The notes: a model not told the origin generated them from the sequence alone. A stretch of 64,000 bases of DNA from JBKEDF01 sp047975325 (GCA_047975325.1 JBKEDF010000049.1:1-64000); one strand, 5' to 3'; positions 8,770 through 17,362 are shown, counted from the stretch's first letter. Program-made: numbers and translations.

Positions 8770-8843
8770 CGGAACCTCTCGATATTCCTTGCAGCTTATG
8801 CGCGGGGGGCTTCCCGATCCAATCCAATCATCTTGTCAGATTA

Positions 8844-8858
8844 ATATCATTTTGATAT
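8844..8858. promoter_or_regulatory. Palindromic LysR-type operator candidate
   Basis: ATATCA-TTT-TGATAT is a perfect palindrome that fits the T-N11-A core of LysR boxes. It lies in the 97-base AT-rich gap between the divergent CoA ligase and LysR genes, 9 bases before the LysR start. It overlaps a second palindrome, TGATATCA (8853-8860). This suggests LysR autoregulation and control of the catabolic operon. Confidence 0.55.
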
Positions 8859-8866
8859 CAAAATTT

Positions 8867-9775
8867 ATGGAACCAAGACAGCTTCGCTATTTTATTGCCA
8901 TTGCGGAGGCCGAACATTTCGGCCGCGCCTCTCAAAGCCTGCGCATTGCACAACCGGCATTGAGCCGTCAGATGCAATTGCTGGAGGCCGACCTGGGCGT
9001 GGTGCTTTTTGAACGCCTGCCACGGGGCGTGCGGCTGACGCCAACGGGCCGGGTTTTCCTGGACCATGCACGGGAATTGACCGCACGGTTTGCCCGTGCG
9101 GTGGCGGCAACCCGCGCTGCGGAGGCCGGGATGGGTGGACAACTTCGCGTCGGCCTGATCGAGGTTGCCGCCTGGCAGGGCCTGTTGCCCGAAACCCTGC
9201 GCCAGTTTCGCCGCGACTATCCGCAGGTCGAACTGGCGCTGAGCGCGCTGTCCTCGCTGGCACAGATCGAGGCGATCCGGGCCGGGGCACTGGATGCGGG
9301 GTTTCTCTATAATCCGCCCGACGATCCCGCGTTGCAGGTTCTGCGGCTTGGTCATCACCAGATGATCCTGGCCCTTCCCGCCACCTATGACCCGGATCAA
9401 ATCCGGATCCGGCGGCTTTCCGACCTGGACGGGCATGACATGATCGGATTTCGCCGCGAAGCCAGCCCCCGCCTTGCCGATGATCTTTCCACCGCGCTTC
9501 ATCATGCCGGGATCACGCCACGCCGGGTGGTCGAGGCCGAAAGCGAAGCCGATATCCTTGCCCTGGTCAATGCCGGGATCGGCATGGCCTTTGTCAATGA
9601 AAACCAGCGCCACCGTCCTCCGCCACGGGTGCGCTTCATTGCCCTGCCGGATCTCGATGTCCGGTTGAATCTGGCGCTCATCTGGCACCGGGAACTGTCT
9701 TCCCCCGCCCGTGATCGTCTGGCTGAACTTGCGCGGGCAAAGGGGGCTTGCGGAACCGGGGCAGAAATCCTTTAA
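8867..9775 (+). CDS. LysR-family transcriptional regulator of the catabolic island
   Basis: 302 residues: an N-terminal winged helix-turn-helix (about 1-60; RQLRYFIAIAEAEHFGRASQSL, shown split as RQLRYFIAIAEAEHF then GRASQSL) and a LysR substrate-binding domain (about 90-290). A longer reading frame begins at 8756, but MEPRQLRYF at 8867 is the canonical LysR start. No clear Shine-Dalgarno precedes it. It is divergent from the seven-gene CoA ligase operon and co-directional with the aldolase and reductase genes, so it is the likely inducer-responsive activator of the island. The ligand would be the imported acid or a CoA-pathway intermediate. Family certain, target set inferred. Confidence 0.93.
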   Translation: MEPRQLRYFIAIAEAEHFGRASQSLRIAQPALSRQMQLLEADLGVVLFERLPRGVRLTPTGRVFLDHARELTARFARAVAATRAAEAGMGGQLRVGLIEVAAWQGLLPETLRQFRRDYPQVELALSALSSLAQIEAIRAGALDAGFLYNPPDDPALQVLRLGHHQMILALPATYDPDQIRIRRLSDLDGHDMIGFRREASPRLADDLSTALHHAGITPRRVVEAESEADILALVNAGIGMAFVNENQRHRPPPRVRFIALPDLDVRLNLALIWHRELSSPARDRLAELARAKGACGTGAEIL

Positions 9776-9805
9776 TCTCAAAATACCAAGAGGAAGGAAA
9801 ACCCA

Positions 9806-10564
9806 ATGCCCGGCTTTCGCGCCCGTGTCATCGCCCCCGAACCGATGGCAGGAAGTTTTTGCGCAATCCCCCACCCCAGCGCGGTGGAAATCTGCGCGGC
9901 CACCGGGCCGGATTTCCTGTGCCTCGACGGGGAACATGCCCCCATTGGCCGGGAAAGATGTGAAGAAATGATCCGCGCGGCGCAGCTTCACCGGGTCCCG
10001 GTCATCGTCCGGGTGCCGGGGCACCTTTCCGATTCCATTGCAGGCGTTCTTGACAGCGGTGCCGATGGCGTGCTGGTCCCGCGGATTTCCACCGCCGAGG
10101 AGGCCCGCGCAGCCGTTGCGGCAACACGCTATCCCCCACAGGGGGTGCGGGGTGTCGGCCCCGGGCGGGCTGCCGGATTTGGCTATGGAATTCCCGATTA
10201 CCTCGCCTCTGCCAATGACAGGATCCTGCTTGCGGTACAGGCCGAAACCCCCGGCGCATTGGAAAACATCGATGAAATCGCAGCCGTCGAGGGGCTTGAC
10301 ATGATCTTCATCGGCCCGGGCGATCTGGGCGTGACACTGGGCGCACTTGGCCCGAAAGGCCGCCCCAGGCTGACCGCTGCCATCAAACGGATCACCAAGG
10401 CCGCACACGCAGCGGGAAAGCCCGTCGGCATCTTTTGCGCAACCGGCAAGGAGGTCAGGAAATGGCGCGCCCTCGGGATCAGCTTCTTCATCATCGCCAA
10501 TGATGCACGCCATCTGGGCCAAGCCACGACAAGATCGCTTGAAGAGGCGCGAAAGGGGTACTGA
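9806..10564 (+). CDS. HpcH/HpaI class II aldolase
   Basis: 252-residue metal-dependent aldolase of the HpaI type, which splits 4-hydroxy-2-oxo acids into pyruvate and an aldehyde. The key residues of HpaI are present: H44 in DGEHAP, R69 in VIVRVPG, E147 in VQAETPGAL and D173 in FIGPGDLG. A good AGAGGAAGG ribosome site lies upstream. The gene follows the LysR gene by 30 bases and overlaps the reductase gene by one base (TGATG). In the island it is a plausible late step releasing a C3 unit, which the D-2-hydroxyacid dehydrogenase at 15468 could connect to central metabolism. Substrate unknown. Confidence 0.9.
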   Translation: MPGFRARVIAPEPMAGSFCAIPHPSAVEICAATGPDFLCLDGEHAPIGRERCEEMIRAAQLHRVPVIVRVPGHLSDSIAGVLDSGADGVLVPRISTAEEARAAVAATRYPPQGVRGVGPGRAAGFGYGIPDYLASANDRILLAVQAETPGALENIDEIAAVEGLDMIFIGPGDLGVTLGALGPKGRPRLTAAIKRITKAAHAAGKPVGIFCATGKEVRKWRALGISFFIIANDARHLGQATTRSLEEARKGY

Positions 10565-11490
10565 TGCGCGCCTGTCTTTATCGCCGTCATGGCGGGCCCG
10601 ACGTTCTGGAAATGGCCGACCTGCCCGATCCGCACCCCGGCCCCGGTCAGGTTCTGGTGGCGCTGGAGGCGGCAAGCGTCGCCCCGCTCGACTGGAAATT
10701 GCGTGCCGGGTTGCTGGCACAGTATTTCACCCCCGATTTCCCCAAGATCCCGGGCCGCGACGGAACCGGACAGGTCATGGCCATTGGCGCGGGTGTAGGC
10801 AATGTCCTGCCCGGTCAGCGTGTCGCGGTAATGGCGCCCCCCGCCCCGGCGGCGGGATGTTATGCCACAATGATCGCCGCAGAGGCCGCCCTGACCACCG
10901 CCCTGCCCGACCAGCTTGACATGGCGGAAGGCGCGGCATTGGTGAATTCCGGCCTGTCTGCACTGATCGCCTGCCGCACTGCCGGGGTCACACCGGGCCA
11001 GCGCGTGTTGATCCATGCCGGGGCGGGTGCGGTCGGCGGACTTCTGGTGCAACTCTGCGCCCATCTGGGGGCGGAGGTCAGCACTACCTGCCACAGCCGT
11101 AACCTGGGCTATGTCAGAAATCTCGGCGCAACCCATGCCATTGCCTATGATGGGGGTGATCTGACCACCCTGCCCCCGCAGGATGTCGTGTTCGATCTGG
11201 TCGGCGGCGGGGTTCATGAGGCAAGCTATCCGGTCCTGAAACGGGGCGGGCATCTGGTCTGGCTTGCGGCCGCGCCTATCGTGGAACGTGGTGCGGAATT
11301 TGGCGTCATGGTCACGCGCGCAATGATTGCCGATGATGCCGCCATCGTGGCAGAGGTGCTGGACCTCGCCGCAAGGAAGGTGCTGAAGGCCCAGATTGCG
11401 GACCGCCTGCCGCTTGATCAGGCGGCAGAGGCGCAATGGCGGCTGGAAGCCGGACAGGTCAGCCGTGGCCGATTGATCCTGCAAATCTGA
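10564..11490 (+). CDS. Medium-chain NADPH-dependent reductase (quinone oxidoreductase type)
   Basis: 308 residues of the medium-chain dehydrogenase/reductase superfamily without structural zinc: a GroES-like N-terminal domain (about 25-110) and a Rossmann domain with the nucleotide motif HAGAGAVGG near 154-162. It resembles zeta-crystallin-like quinone or enoyl reductases. The start overlaps the aldolase stop, so the two are co-translated. Within the island it may reduce an alpha,beta-unsaturated intermediate. A longer CoA-reductase function cannot be excluded. A hairpin without a T-tract follows the stop. Confidence 0.88.
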   Translation: MRACLYRRHGGPDVLEMADLPDPHPGPGQVLVALEAASVAPLDWKLRAGLLAQYFTPDFPKIPGRDGTGQVMAIGAGVGNVLPGQRVAVMAPPAPAAGCYATMIAAEAALTTALPDQLDMAEGAALVNSGLSALIACRTAGVTPGQRVLIHAGAGAVGGLLVQLCAHLGAEVSTTCHSRNLGYVRNLGATHAIAYDGGDLTTLPPQDVVFDLVGGGVHEASYPVLKRGGHLVWLAAAPIVERGAEFGVMVTRAMIADDAAIVAEVLDLAARKVLKAQIADRLPLDQAAEAQWRLEAGQVSRGRLILQI

Positions 11491-11517
11491 TCGGGCCCCA
11501 CCGCCTGCGGCGCCCGA
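11491..11517. terminator. Hairpin between convergent reductase and EthD genes
   Basis: TCGGGC pairs with GCCCGA around an inner CCGC-CT-GCGG hairpin. There is no T-tract, so it is a weak or Rho-assisted terminator at best. Confidence 0.45.
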
Positions 11518-11533
11518 CCAAGCGACAGGCGGT

Positions 11534-12232
11534 TCAGCCGCCGATGATATCGGTATTCATGGCATAGTGAAAATTCCCACCCTCGAAAGGTGGAAAGGTA
11601 TGGAAATCCTCGCGCATCTCATGGCGCACGGGGGAATGGAGCGCGGCGGTCAATGCCTCGGGACTGTCGAAAAGCACGCGGTTGCGCTGCATGTGATCGG
11701 CCCGGGCGAAAGGCAAGGCGGAAACCCAATCCGCCCGGGTCAGGATTTCGATCCCCCGGATCCCGGGAAAACGGCGCATGATGGGCGGATGGCCCGCAAT
11801 ATAATGATCCAGCCAATGGTTCAGGTCCTGCGCCGGACCGGGATAGTGGACGACATAGGAACAGGGTTTCGCACCTTCCGGCGTCCGCAGGACAGCATCC
11901 TCCACCTCAAACCGGCGCAGCACGAAAACCTGCTGGGTAACCTTCGCCCCGGAAAACCCCGCAAGGAAGGCCGGATCGGCAAGCGCCTGCAGGGGCCCAC
12001 CCTTGGCACAGGCCGCCTCCAGCGTTTCGATCTGCGCCGCTTCGATCTGCAGGCCCAGGGCCGGGCCTGAACCATCGTCGGTGTAAATGTCGCTCGCGCC
12101 CCGCGCGGGGGTATAGATCATCCCACGCGCGAGCCCCGGAAGGTCGGTAATCAACCGTTGAAGCCGCATGCGCGCCTCATTCGACAGCGCGCCGGTCGCG
12201 CCTTCCCAGAAAATCATCAGGGCAAAGCTCAT
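11534..12232 (-). CDS. EthD-domain protein (tandem dimeric alpha/beta barrel)
   Basis: 232 residues with a C-terminal EthD-type ferredoxin-like domain (SYVVHYPGPAQDLNHW, then HYIAGHPPIMRRFPGI near 140-160) and an N-terminal half that looks like a second barrel half. EthD proteins accompany degradative gene sets. Some act as small dehydratases or methylketone-forming enzymes, others have no assigned reaction. It lies 9 bases after the TRAP large permease on the same strand, with GAGGTGACGAT before the ATG, so it is probably the last gene of the dctPQM transcript. That ties transport to the catabolic island. Exact reaction unknown. Confidence 0.82.
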   Translation of the reverse strand: MSFALMIFWEGATGALSNEARMRLQRLITDLPGLARGMIYTPARGASDIYTDDGSGPALGLQIEAAQIETLEAACAKGGPLQALADPAFLAGFSGAKVTQQVFVLRRFEVEDAVLRTPEGAKPCSYVVHYPGPAQDLNHWLDHYIAGHPPIMRRFPGIRGIEILTRADWVSALPFARADHMQRNRVLFDSPEALTAALHSPVRHEMREDFHTFPPFEGGNFHYAMNTDIIGG

Positions 12233-12241
12233 ATCGTCACC

Positions 12242-13552
12242 TCAGATCAGACTTGGCAGGAAAAGCGCGATCTGCGGAAAGATCACGATGATCACGATCA
12301 ACAGGAAAGTCAGCAACACATAGGGAAGCGCCGAAAAGGCAACCGTCTTGAGCGTCGTCCCCCTGGGCGCCACACCCAGCACGACGAAAAGCAGCATCCC
12401 GAATGGCGGCGTGGTAAAGCCCACCTCATAGGCAAGAAGCAGGATAAGCCCCAGCCAGACCGTATCGAACCCATATTGCTGTGCAATCGGCATGAAAAGC
12501 GGTAGTGTAATCAGCATCATCGACACCTGATCCATGAAGCTGCCCAGGATCACCACCGTCAGAACCATCATCAGCACGATCCCGTAGGGTCCAAGATCAA
12601 AACCGGTGATGAAGGAGATGAAACCGTTCGATGCGCCGGAAAAGGCGAAAATCTGCGAAAAGGTCATCGATGCGGAGATAATCAGGAAGGTCATCGCCGT
12701 GACCTTCATTGCATCATCCAGTGATTTCCACAAAACGGCAAAGGAGAACTTGCGATAGACCATCAGGAGCAGGATCACCCCCGCGCAGCCCAGACCGGCC
12801 GATTCCGTCGGTGTCGCAATGCCAAGGATGATCGTTCCCACCACCATGAAGACAAGAAAGCCCATGGGGATGATATTGACCAGAACTGCGCGGAACTTCT
12901 CCATGCCCGACACCTGCGGTACGGCATATTGCGGTGCGGCATCCGGGTCGATCTTGGTCTGCACCCAGATCAGCCCCGCATACATCAGCACCAGCAGCAG
13001 CCCCGGCAGCACCCCGGCAATCAGCAATGCCCCCACATCGATCTGCGCCAGCGACCCCAGAAGCACACCAAGCGCCGAGGGCGGGATGATCACCGCCAGG
13101 CTTCCCGCACCAAGGATCGGGCCATAGGCCATATGGGGCTTGTATTTCCGTTTCAGCATCTCCGGCGCCATCAGGGAACCCATCATCCCCGCATTGGCAA
13201 GGCTGGAGCCCGAAAGCGCGGAAAAGATCGTCCCCGCGCTAAGGACGACATAGGACAGGCGCCCCCGCAGGTTCCCGATGGCCAGATCCAGCGCATGGAT
13301 CACCTTTTCCCCCAGCCCGGACCGGAAATAGAGGCTTCCCATGACCAGGAACATGGGCAGGGGGGCCAGGGCATAGGTTGCCACCGCATCATTGAAATTG
13401 GCAACCATCTGGGTGATGCCGCGCACGCCCCCGAAATAAAGCAGCGCGCCCATGATATTGGCAACGAAGAAGGCGAAGGCAACCGGCAGGCCCAGCCCCA
13501 TCAGGGTGATGATCGTCCCGATCAGGATCGCGAAGGGATAGATCCACTCCAT
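12242..13552 (-). CDS. dctM: TRAP transporter large permease (DctM)
   Basis: 436-residue integral membrane subunit that couples Na+ gradient to substrate entry. It has about a dozen hydrophobic segments and typical DctM blocks (LSGSSLANAGMMGSLM, PPSALGVLLGS, and ATPTESAGLGCAGV near the middle). A longer frame begins at 13672, but MEWIYPF at 13552 is the normal DctM N-terminus and overlaps the DctQ stop (TGATG). Together with DctP and DctQ it forms a tripartite importer, probably for an organic acid used by this island. Confidence 0.95.
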   Translation of the reverse strand: MEWIYPFAILIGTIITLMGLGLPVAFAFFVANIMGALLYFGGVRGITQMVANFNDAVATYALAPLPMFLVMGSLYFRSGLGEKVIHALDLAIGNLRGRLSYVVLSAGTIFSALSGSSLANAGMMGSLMAPEMLKRKYKPHMAYGPILGAGSLAVIIPPSALGVLLGSLAQIDVGALLIAGVLPGLLLVLMYAGLIWVQTKIDPDAAPQYAVPQVSGMEKFRAVLVNIIPMGFLVFMVVGTIILGIATPTESAGLGCAGVILLLMVYRKFSFAVLWKSLDDAMKVTAMTFLIISASMTFSQIFAFSGASNGFISFITGFDLGPYGIVLMMVLTVVILGSFMDQVSMMLITLPLFMPIAQQYGFDTVWLGLILLLAYEVGFTTPPFGMLLFVVLGVAPRGTTLKTVAFSALPYVLLTFLLIVIIVIFPQIALFLPSLI

Positions 13553-14073
13553 CAGATCCCCTCCATTTCGGTTGGGTCGATATCGTACATGGAGATCGGA
13601 GTGATCAGGAAACGCAGCCATTCCAGCGCCGAGAGGCCAAAGCCCAGCATCATCGGCAGGAAAACAGCCCATTTCGGCATGTCGAAAGTGCGGGTTTCAA
13701 AGGTTCCCCGTTCCACTGCAAGGAAGAAGGAAGAGATTGCAATATAGCCCAGATAAAGGCAGAGGCTGATACAGGACAGATAAACGAGCTTTTCCAGAAT
13801 TATCTTGCCGCGCGGGCCGAAAAAGCCGCGCAGGAAAATCACGAAGACATGCCCCTTGTTGCGCACCAGCCACGGCATGGCAAGGAAGGTCAGGTAAAGC
13901 AGGCAGTATTCGGAAGCCGAAATCGCCCAGGTCAGGGCCCTCATCCCCATATTGCGGACCAGAACGTCGGAAACGACAAGGACAATCAACAATCCGATCA
14001 GGCATTTTGCAACGGCAGCCAGGAACCAGGAAATCCGGCCAACGAAATCAAAGAAGGTGGTCATGAGATCCAT
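13552..14073 (-). CDS. dctQ: TRAP transporter small permease (DctQ)
   Basis: 173 residues with four predicted membrane segments (about 15-37, 50-72, 88-112, 132-156), the DctQ layout. It binds DctM in the inner membrane. The start is either ATG 14073 or ATG 14064 (MTTFFDF); neither has a strong ribosome site. It is separated from dctP by 127 bases with hairpins, and overlaps dctM by one base. Confidence 0.92.
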   Translation of the reverse strand: MDLMTTFFDFVGRISWFLAAVAKCLIGLLIVLVVSDVLVRNMGMRALTWAISASEYCLLYLTFLAMPWLVRNKGHVFVIFLRGFFGPRGKIILEKLVYLSCISLCLYLGYIAISSFFLAVERGTFETRTFDMPKWAVFLPMMLGFGLSALEWLRFLITPISMYDIDPTEMEGI

Positions 14074-14127
14074 CCGCTATTTGCCCCGCAAAAGGGCTGT
14101 TGCCACCGTCCGCCGGAGGCCTGACAG

Positions 14128-14193
14128 ACGATAGCGGGGCGCGGCCAATGGCCACGCACCCGCATTGGTTGGGGGGCAACGCGCACCCCCAGA
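14128..14193 (-). promoter_or_regulatory. Hairpin region between dctP and dctQ
   Basis: Contains GGCCAATGGCC and a GGGGG-CAACGCGCA-CCCCC stem in the 127-base dctP-dctQ gap. Such structures commonly stabilise the dctP part of the message or partly terminate it, so that the binding protein exceeds the permease. The role here is inferred from position. Confidence 0.45.
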
Positions 14194-14200
14194 TCAAAGA

Positions 14201-15175
14201 TCATGGGAACAGCTTGCGCAGTTCTTCGATATGGGTGGGATCGCGGGCTTCCATCCGGTCCCAGCTTGCCCGTGCCGCCGCTTCGAGGAATTTATCACGC
14301 CCCTCACCGGTCATTTCACGGATTTCCATACCCTCGGCTTCCATCTTGGCGCGTTCGTCCACATCTTCCTGGGCGATCGCGTCATAGCTTTCGCGTTCAT
14401 ATTCGATGGCAACCTCGTTGACGATCGCCTTCGCCTCATCCGACAGCGCATTCCACGCATCGAGGTTCATCGTGATCAGCACGTCAAGATTGAAAAAGGA
14501 AGGCTCCACCCGATAACGGGTAAACTTGTCCCATCCGAAGGCCTTGTAACCGATGGAAGGATAGGCATTGGCGTTGATCACGCCGCGTTCGAGCGAAGTA
14601 TACACATCCCCCGCCGGCTGCACGATAAGCTGCGCCCCCAGGCTTTCGAAGAATTGCTTGTAAAGCGGAGAAGCCCGGATCACGAGTTGGGAAAAGTCGA
14701 GCATGCCCTCATCGGTGAATTTCGGCTCCTCCACGGTCCAGAGCCAGAATCCGGCCCCGGCATCGACATGGGCCAGAAGCTTGGCATTGCCCTTTTCCTG
14801 ATAGACCTTGTCGATATAATCCCAGGCCCCGCTTTCGCGCGCCTCCCAGGGTTTCAGCGTGGAGGCGGAAAACACCTCCCCCTCCGGGACGGTTTCCAGA
14901 TAAAGCCCTGCCGGGGCGTTGAACATGTCAATCAGGCCGCTTTGCTGCGCAACGCCAATCTGCGGGTTGGGCACGACTTCAGGCCCGCCACGCACATTGA
15001 TCTTGACCACACCCGCGCCACGTTCATTCACCCGATCGACAAAACGCAGGAAACTCTGGGCAAAGCCAACCTGGGTGGGCGTGAAATGGACCGCATTGAT
15101 CACATCCTCCGCCACGCTTGCCGTACCCGATCCCGCCAGAATGGCGGCAGCGGCGATGGCTTTGAGAATTCGCAT
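14201..15175 (-). CDS. dctP: TRAP transporter periplasmic substrate-binding protein (DctP family)
   Basis: 324-residue solute-binding protein. A cleavable signal peptide (MRILKAIAAAAILAG, cut after about ASVAE) leads to a mature DctP/TAXI-like bilobed domain. LVIRASP in the middle carries the conserved Arg that in DctP proteins clamps the substrate carboxylate, supporting an organic-acid ligand. The frame opens at 15202, but ATG 15175 is chosen because GGAGG lies exactly upstream and it begins the signal peptide. First gene of the dctP-Q-M-ethD unit. Ligand unknown. Confidence 0.94.
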   Translation of the reverse strand: MRILKAIAAAAILAGSGTASVAEDVINAVHFTPTQVGFAQSFLRFVDRVNERGAGVVKINVRGGPEVVPNPQIGVAQQSGLIDMFNAPAGLYLETVPEGEVFSASTLKPWEARESGAWDYIDKVYQEKGNAKLLAHVDAGAGFWLWTVEEPKFTDEGMLDFSQLVIRASPLYKQFFESLGAQLIVQPAGDVYTSLERGVINANAYPSIGYKAFGWDKFTRYRVEPSFFNLDVLITMNLDAWNALSDEAKAIVNEVAIEYERESYDAIAQEDVDERAKMEAEGMEIREMTGEGRDKFLEAAARASWDRMEARDPTHIEELRKLFP

Positions 15176-15467
15176 ATCATACCTCCGATGGATCTTGTTC
15201 ATTCGGTTTCATTGCGCATTTCCGTTACGACTCTTCCGGCCGCTTATCCGAAATCCCGGCATGATCTTGCCCCACCGGATGCCATTCGGCAATGTCCGCG
15301 CCTTCGAATTAAAGCATGCAAATACACGTAAAACAAGTTCAAACTTAAAATAAATCAGGGGCGACTTCCCTGCCCCGAAAACCCCACAACCAAATGAAAA
15401 ACGGGCAAGACACGACTCATCCCGAACGGGAAAAGCCGCAGGCACAGATCCACACCGGAAATATCCG
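15176..15467. promoter_or_regulatory. 292-base intergenic region upstream of dctP
   Basis: No gene seen. On the minus strand TTGTTT, 17 bases, TTTAAT is a possible promoter in the AT-rich stretch at about 15306-15335. The segment AAACTTAAAATAAAT at about 15337-15351 resembles, in opposite orientation, the AT-rich leader of the FAD-dehydrogenase gene. GGGGC-gacttccct-GCCCC near 15359-15378 can form a hairpin. Confidence 0.4.
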
Positions 15468-16862
15468 TCAGCCCGGCAACCCCTTGCCGGGATTAAGAAT
15501 ACCCTTCGGGTCAAGAGCCGCCTTGATCAACCGCATGGTCGCGATTTCCTCGGGGCTCCGACTATGGGAAAGATAATCGCGCTTGATAAGGCCGATACCG
15601 TGTTCGGCGGAAATGGTCCCATCCATGTCGCGCACGATACCATAGACCAGTTTCTTGACCTCGGCCTCCGGCTGGTTACGCCCCATGGACGGGACCGCAA
15701 CGACCAGATGCAGGTTGCTGTCGCCGATATGGCCATAGCTTAGCGCCAGCGCATCGGGCCAGCGCGCGGCAATTTCCGCCTCAAGCTGTGCCACCGCCGC
15801 CGCCATGTTGGAAAGCGGGATGCCCACATCGAAGGCAACCAGCGGCCCGACGACCTGCCCGTATTCGGCCACGCTTTCGCGAACGGCCCAAAGCTCACGC
15901 TCTTCCCGCCCGCTTGCGGCAAGAACCGCGTCCTCGACCTCGCCCGCCTCAAAAGCGGCCTCCAGGCAGGATTCAAGTGCCACACGGGACTGCCCTTCCG
16001 CAAAGCCTGCGGCCTCAATCACCACATAGGCGCCGTGACGCCCGGTAAGCGGACTTCCCAGCCCGGTGCTTTCCGACATGTGATGAAAGAAACTGGGCCA
16101 CATGACTTCGAAGGATGTCAGATCCGGGCCAAGCACCGCCCGCGCGCGTTTCAGAAGGGCAATGACCGCCCCCGTCCCGGCCAATCCGCAGAAGGCCGTG
16201 GCGGTGAAGGCAGGGCGCGGTTGCAGGCGCAGAATCGCCCGGGTCACAACCCCATAAAGCCCTTCCGTCCCGATGAAGACCTGTTTCAGATCCAGCCCGG
16301 CATTATTCTTGAGCATCCTGTTCATCGCCGTCACGATGGTCCCGTCGGCCAGCACGACCTCCAGCCCCAGGACATGATCCCGCGCCATGCCATAGCGGAT
16401 CACCTGATTACCCCCGGCATTGGTAGAAACGACGCCACCAATGGTACAGGATCCGCGCGCGCCCAGATCGACGGCCAGCATCAGCCCCGCCTCTTCGGCG
16501 GCCTTTTGCGCAGCTTCAAGCACCACCCCCGCACCGCAGCTGATTACCGCCATCTGCGGATCGACTTCTTCGATTCGGTTCATCCGGTCAAGCGACAGGA
16601 TAATTGCCCCGGCCACTGGCATCGCTCCCCCCGAAATGCCGCTGCGTCCACCTTGGGGAACAACACCGATCCCCCGCGCATGGCAAAATTTCAGGATGGC
16701 GGAAACCTCAGCCGTTTCGCGGGGCCGCATGAGCGCCAGAGGGCGCACAGGATCCAGTCCCGACCAATCCCGCAGATAGGCTTCGGGCACTTCATCGACA
16801 CCAACCGCGCCCCCCGGTCCTACAAGCTGTGCCAGTTCCGCCACGATGTCCTGCATGAGCAT
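15468..16862 (-). CDS. FAD-linked D-2-hydroxyacid dehydrogenase (GlcD/D-2-hydroxyglutarate type)
   Basis: 464 residues: FAD-binding type 4 domain (about 35-215, with PQGGRSGISGGA and GSCTIGGVVSTNAGGNQ) and the FAD-oxidase C-terminal domain with the metal-binding GHIGDSNLHL and AEHGIGLIKRDYL blocks. These are typical of D-lactate, glycolate and D-2-hydroxyglutarate dehydrogenases, which pass electrons to cytochromes, quinone or ETF. AAGGGAAA precedes the ATG. It is on the same strand as the TRAP operon but 290 bases upstream with its own AT-rich leader, so it may be separately controlled. It could oxidise a 2-hydroxyacid made by the HpaI-type branch. Exact acid not predictable. Confidence 0.9.
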   Translation of the reverse strand: MLMQDIVAELAQLVGPGGAVGVDEVPEAYLRDWSGLDPVRPLALMRPRETAEVSAILKFCHARGIGVVPQGGRSGISGGAMPVAGAIILSLDRMNRIEEVDPQMAVISCGAGVVLEAAQKAAEEAGLMLAVDLGARGSCTIGGVVSTNAGGNQVIRYGMARDHVLGLEVVLADGTIVTAMNRMLKNNAGLDLKQVFIGTEGLYGVVTRAILRLQPRPAFTATAFCGLAGTGAVIALLKRARAVLGPDLTSFEVMWPSFFHHMSESTGLGSPLTGRHGAYVVIEAAGFAEGQSRVALESCLEAAFEAGEVEDAVLAASGREERELWAVRESVAEYGQVVGPLVAFDVGIPLSNMAAAVAQLEAEIAARWPDALALSYGHIGDSNLHLVVAVPSMGRNQPEAEVKKLVYGIVRDMDGTISAEHGIGLIKRDYLSHSRSPEEIATMRLIKAALDPKGILNPGKGLPG

Positions 16863-16865
16863 TTT

Positions 16866-16892
16866 CCCTTAATTTATTTTAAACTTAAAGGG
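16866..16892. promoter_or_regulatory. Inverted repeat at the FAD-dehydrogenase start
   Basis: CCCTTAA, 12 AT-rich bases, TTAAAGGG forms an imperfect inverted repeat that overlaps the ribosome site of the dehydrogenase. It could be an operator or a translation-blocking hairpin. No known consensus is matched. Confidence 0.35.
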
Positions 16893-17134
16893 AAACGGGC
16901 CGGTCGGCAAGTCTCCACCGATATCCTTGATGCCCCGAGTTACCAGCGAAGTTGCGCCGATAGAATCTGCCCTTGCGTCAATTGCCTTGCTTTTTTGCCT
17001 GACTTGGGCATCCTCTGCGCCGTGACGACAGATTTCTGACCTCATCCCGACTGCCAAGCAGCGGACGATTGGAAGACCTGGCAGCACGGCCCGTGGCATG
17101 TCGCCCCGGGAGGACAGATAAAGGAGAATACGGA

Positions 17135-17341
17135 ATGCCCACCGGCACCGTGAAGTGGTTTAACGCGACCAAAGGTTATGGATTTATCGCGCCAGATGAT
17201 GGCGGCAAGGATGTTTTCGTACATATTTCCGCTGTGGAACGCGCGGGCCTGACCGGCCTCAGCGACAACCAGAAGGTCGGCTTTGAACTACAGCCTGGCC
17301 GCGACGGAAAGATGTCTGCCGGCGATCTGCGGCTGCTCTGA
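17135..17341 (+). CDS. Cold-shock domain protein
   Basis: 68-residue CspA-family RNA chaperone. The RNP motifs KGYGFI and DVFVHI are intact. Its length and sequence (GTVKWFNATKGYGFI) match alphaproteobacterial Csp proteins. AAGGAG lies 8 bases before the ATG at 17135. A long leader (over 200 bases to the next gene) is normal for csp genes. A clear terminator follows. Probably monocistronic. Confidence 0.96.
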   Translation: MPTGTVKWFNATKGYGFIAPDDGGKDVFVHISAVERAGLTGLSDNQKVGFELQPGRDGKMSAGDLRLL

Positions 17342-17362
17342 GCCCACCGCATCGGTAAAGTT

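Noticed and set aside
8858..10720. Open frame of 620 codons on the minus strand
   Set aside because: Antisense to the clear LysR and aldolase genes; composition is that of a shadow frame.
14165..15331. Plus-strand frame of 388 codons opposite dctP
   Set aside because: Fully antisense to a well-supported binding-protein gene with a signal peptide and ribosome site.
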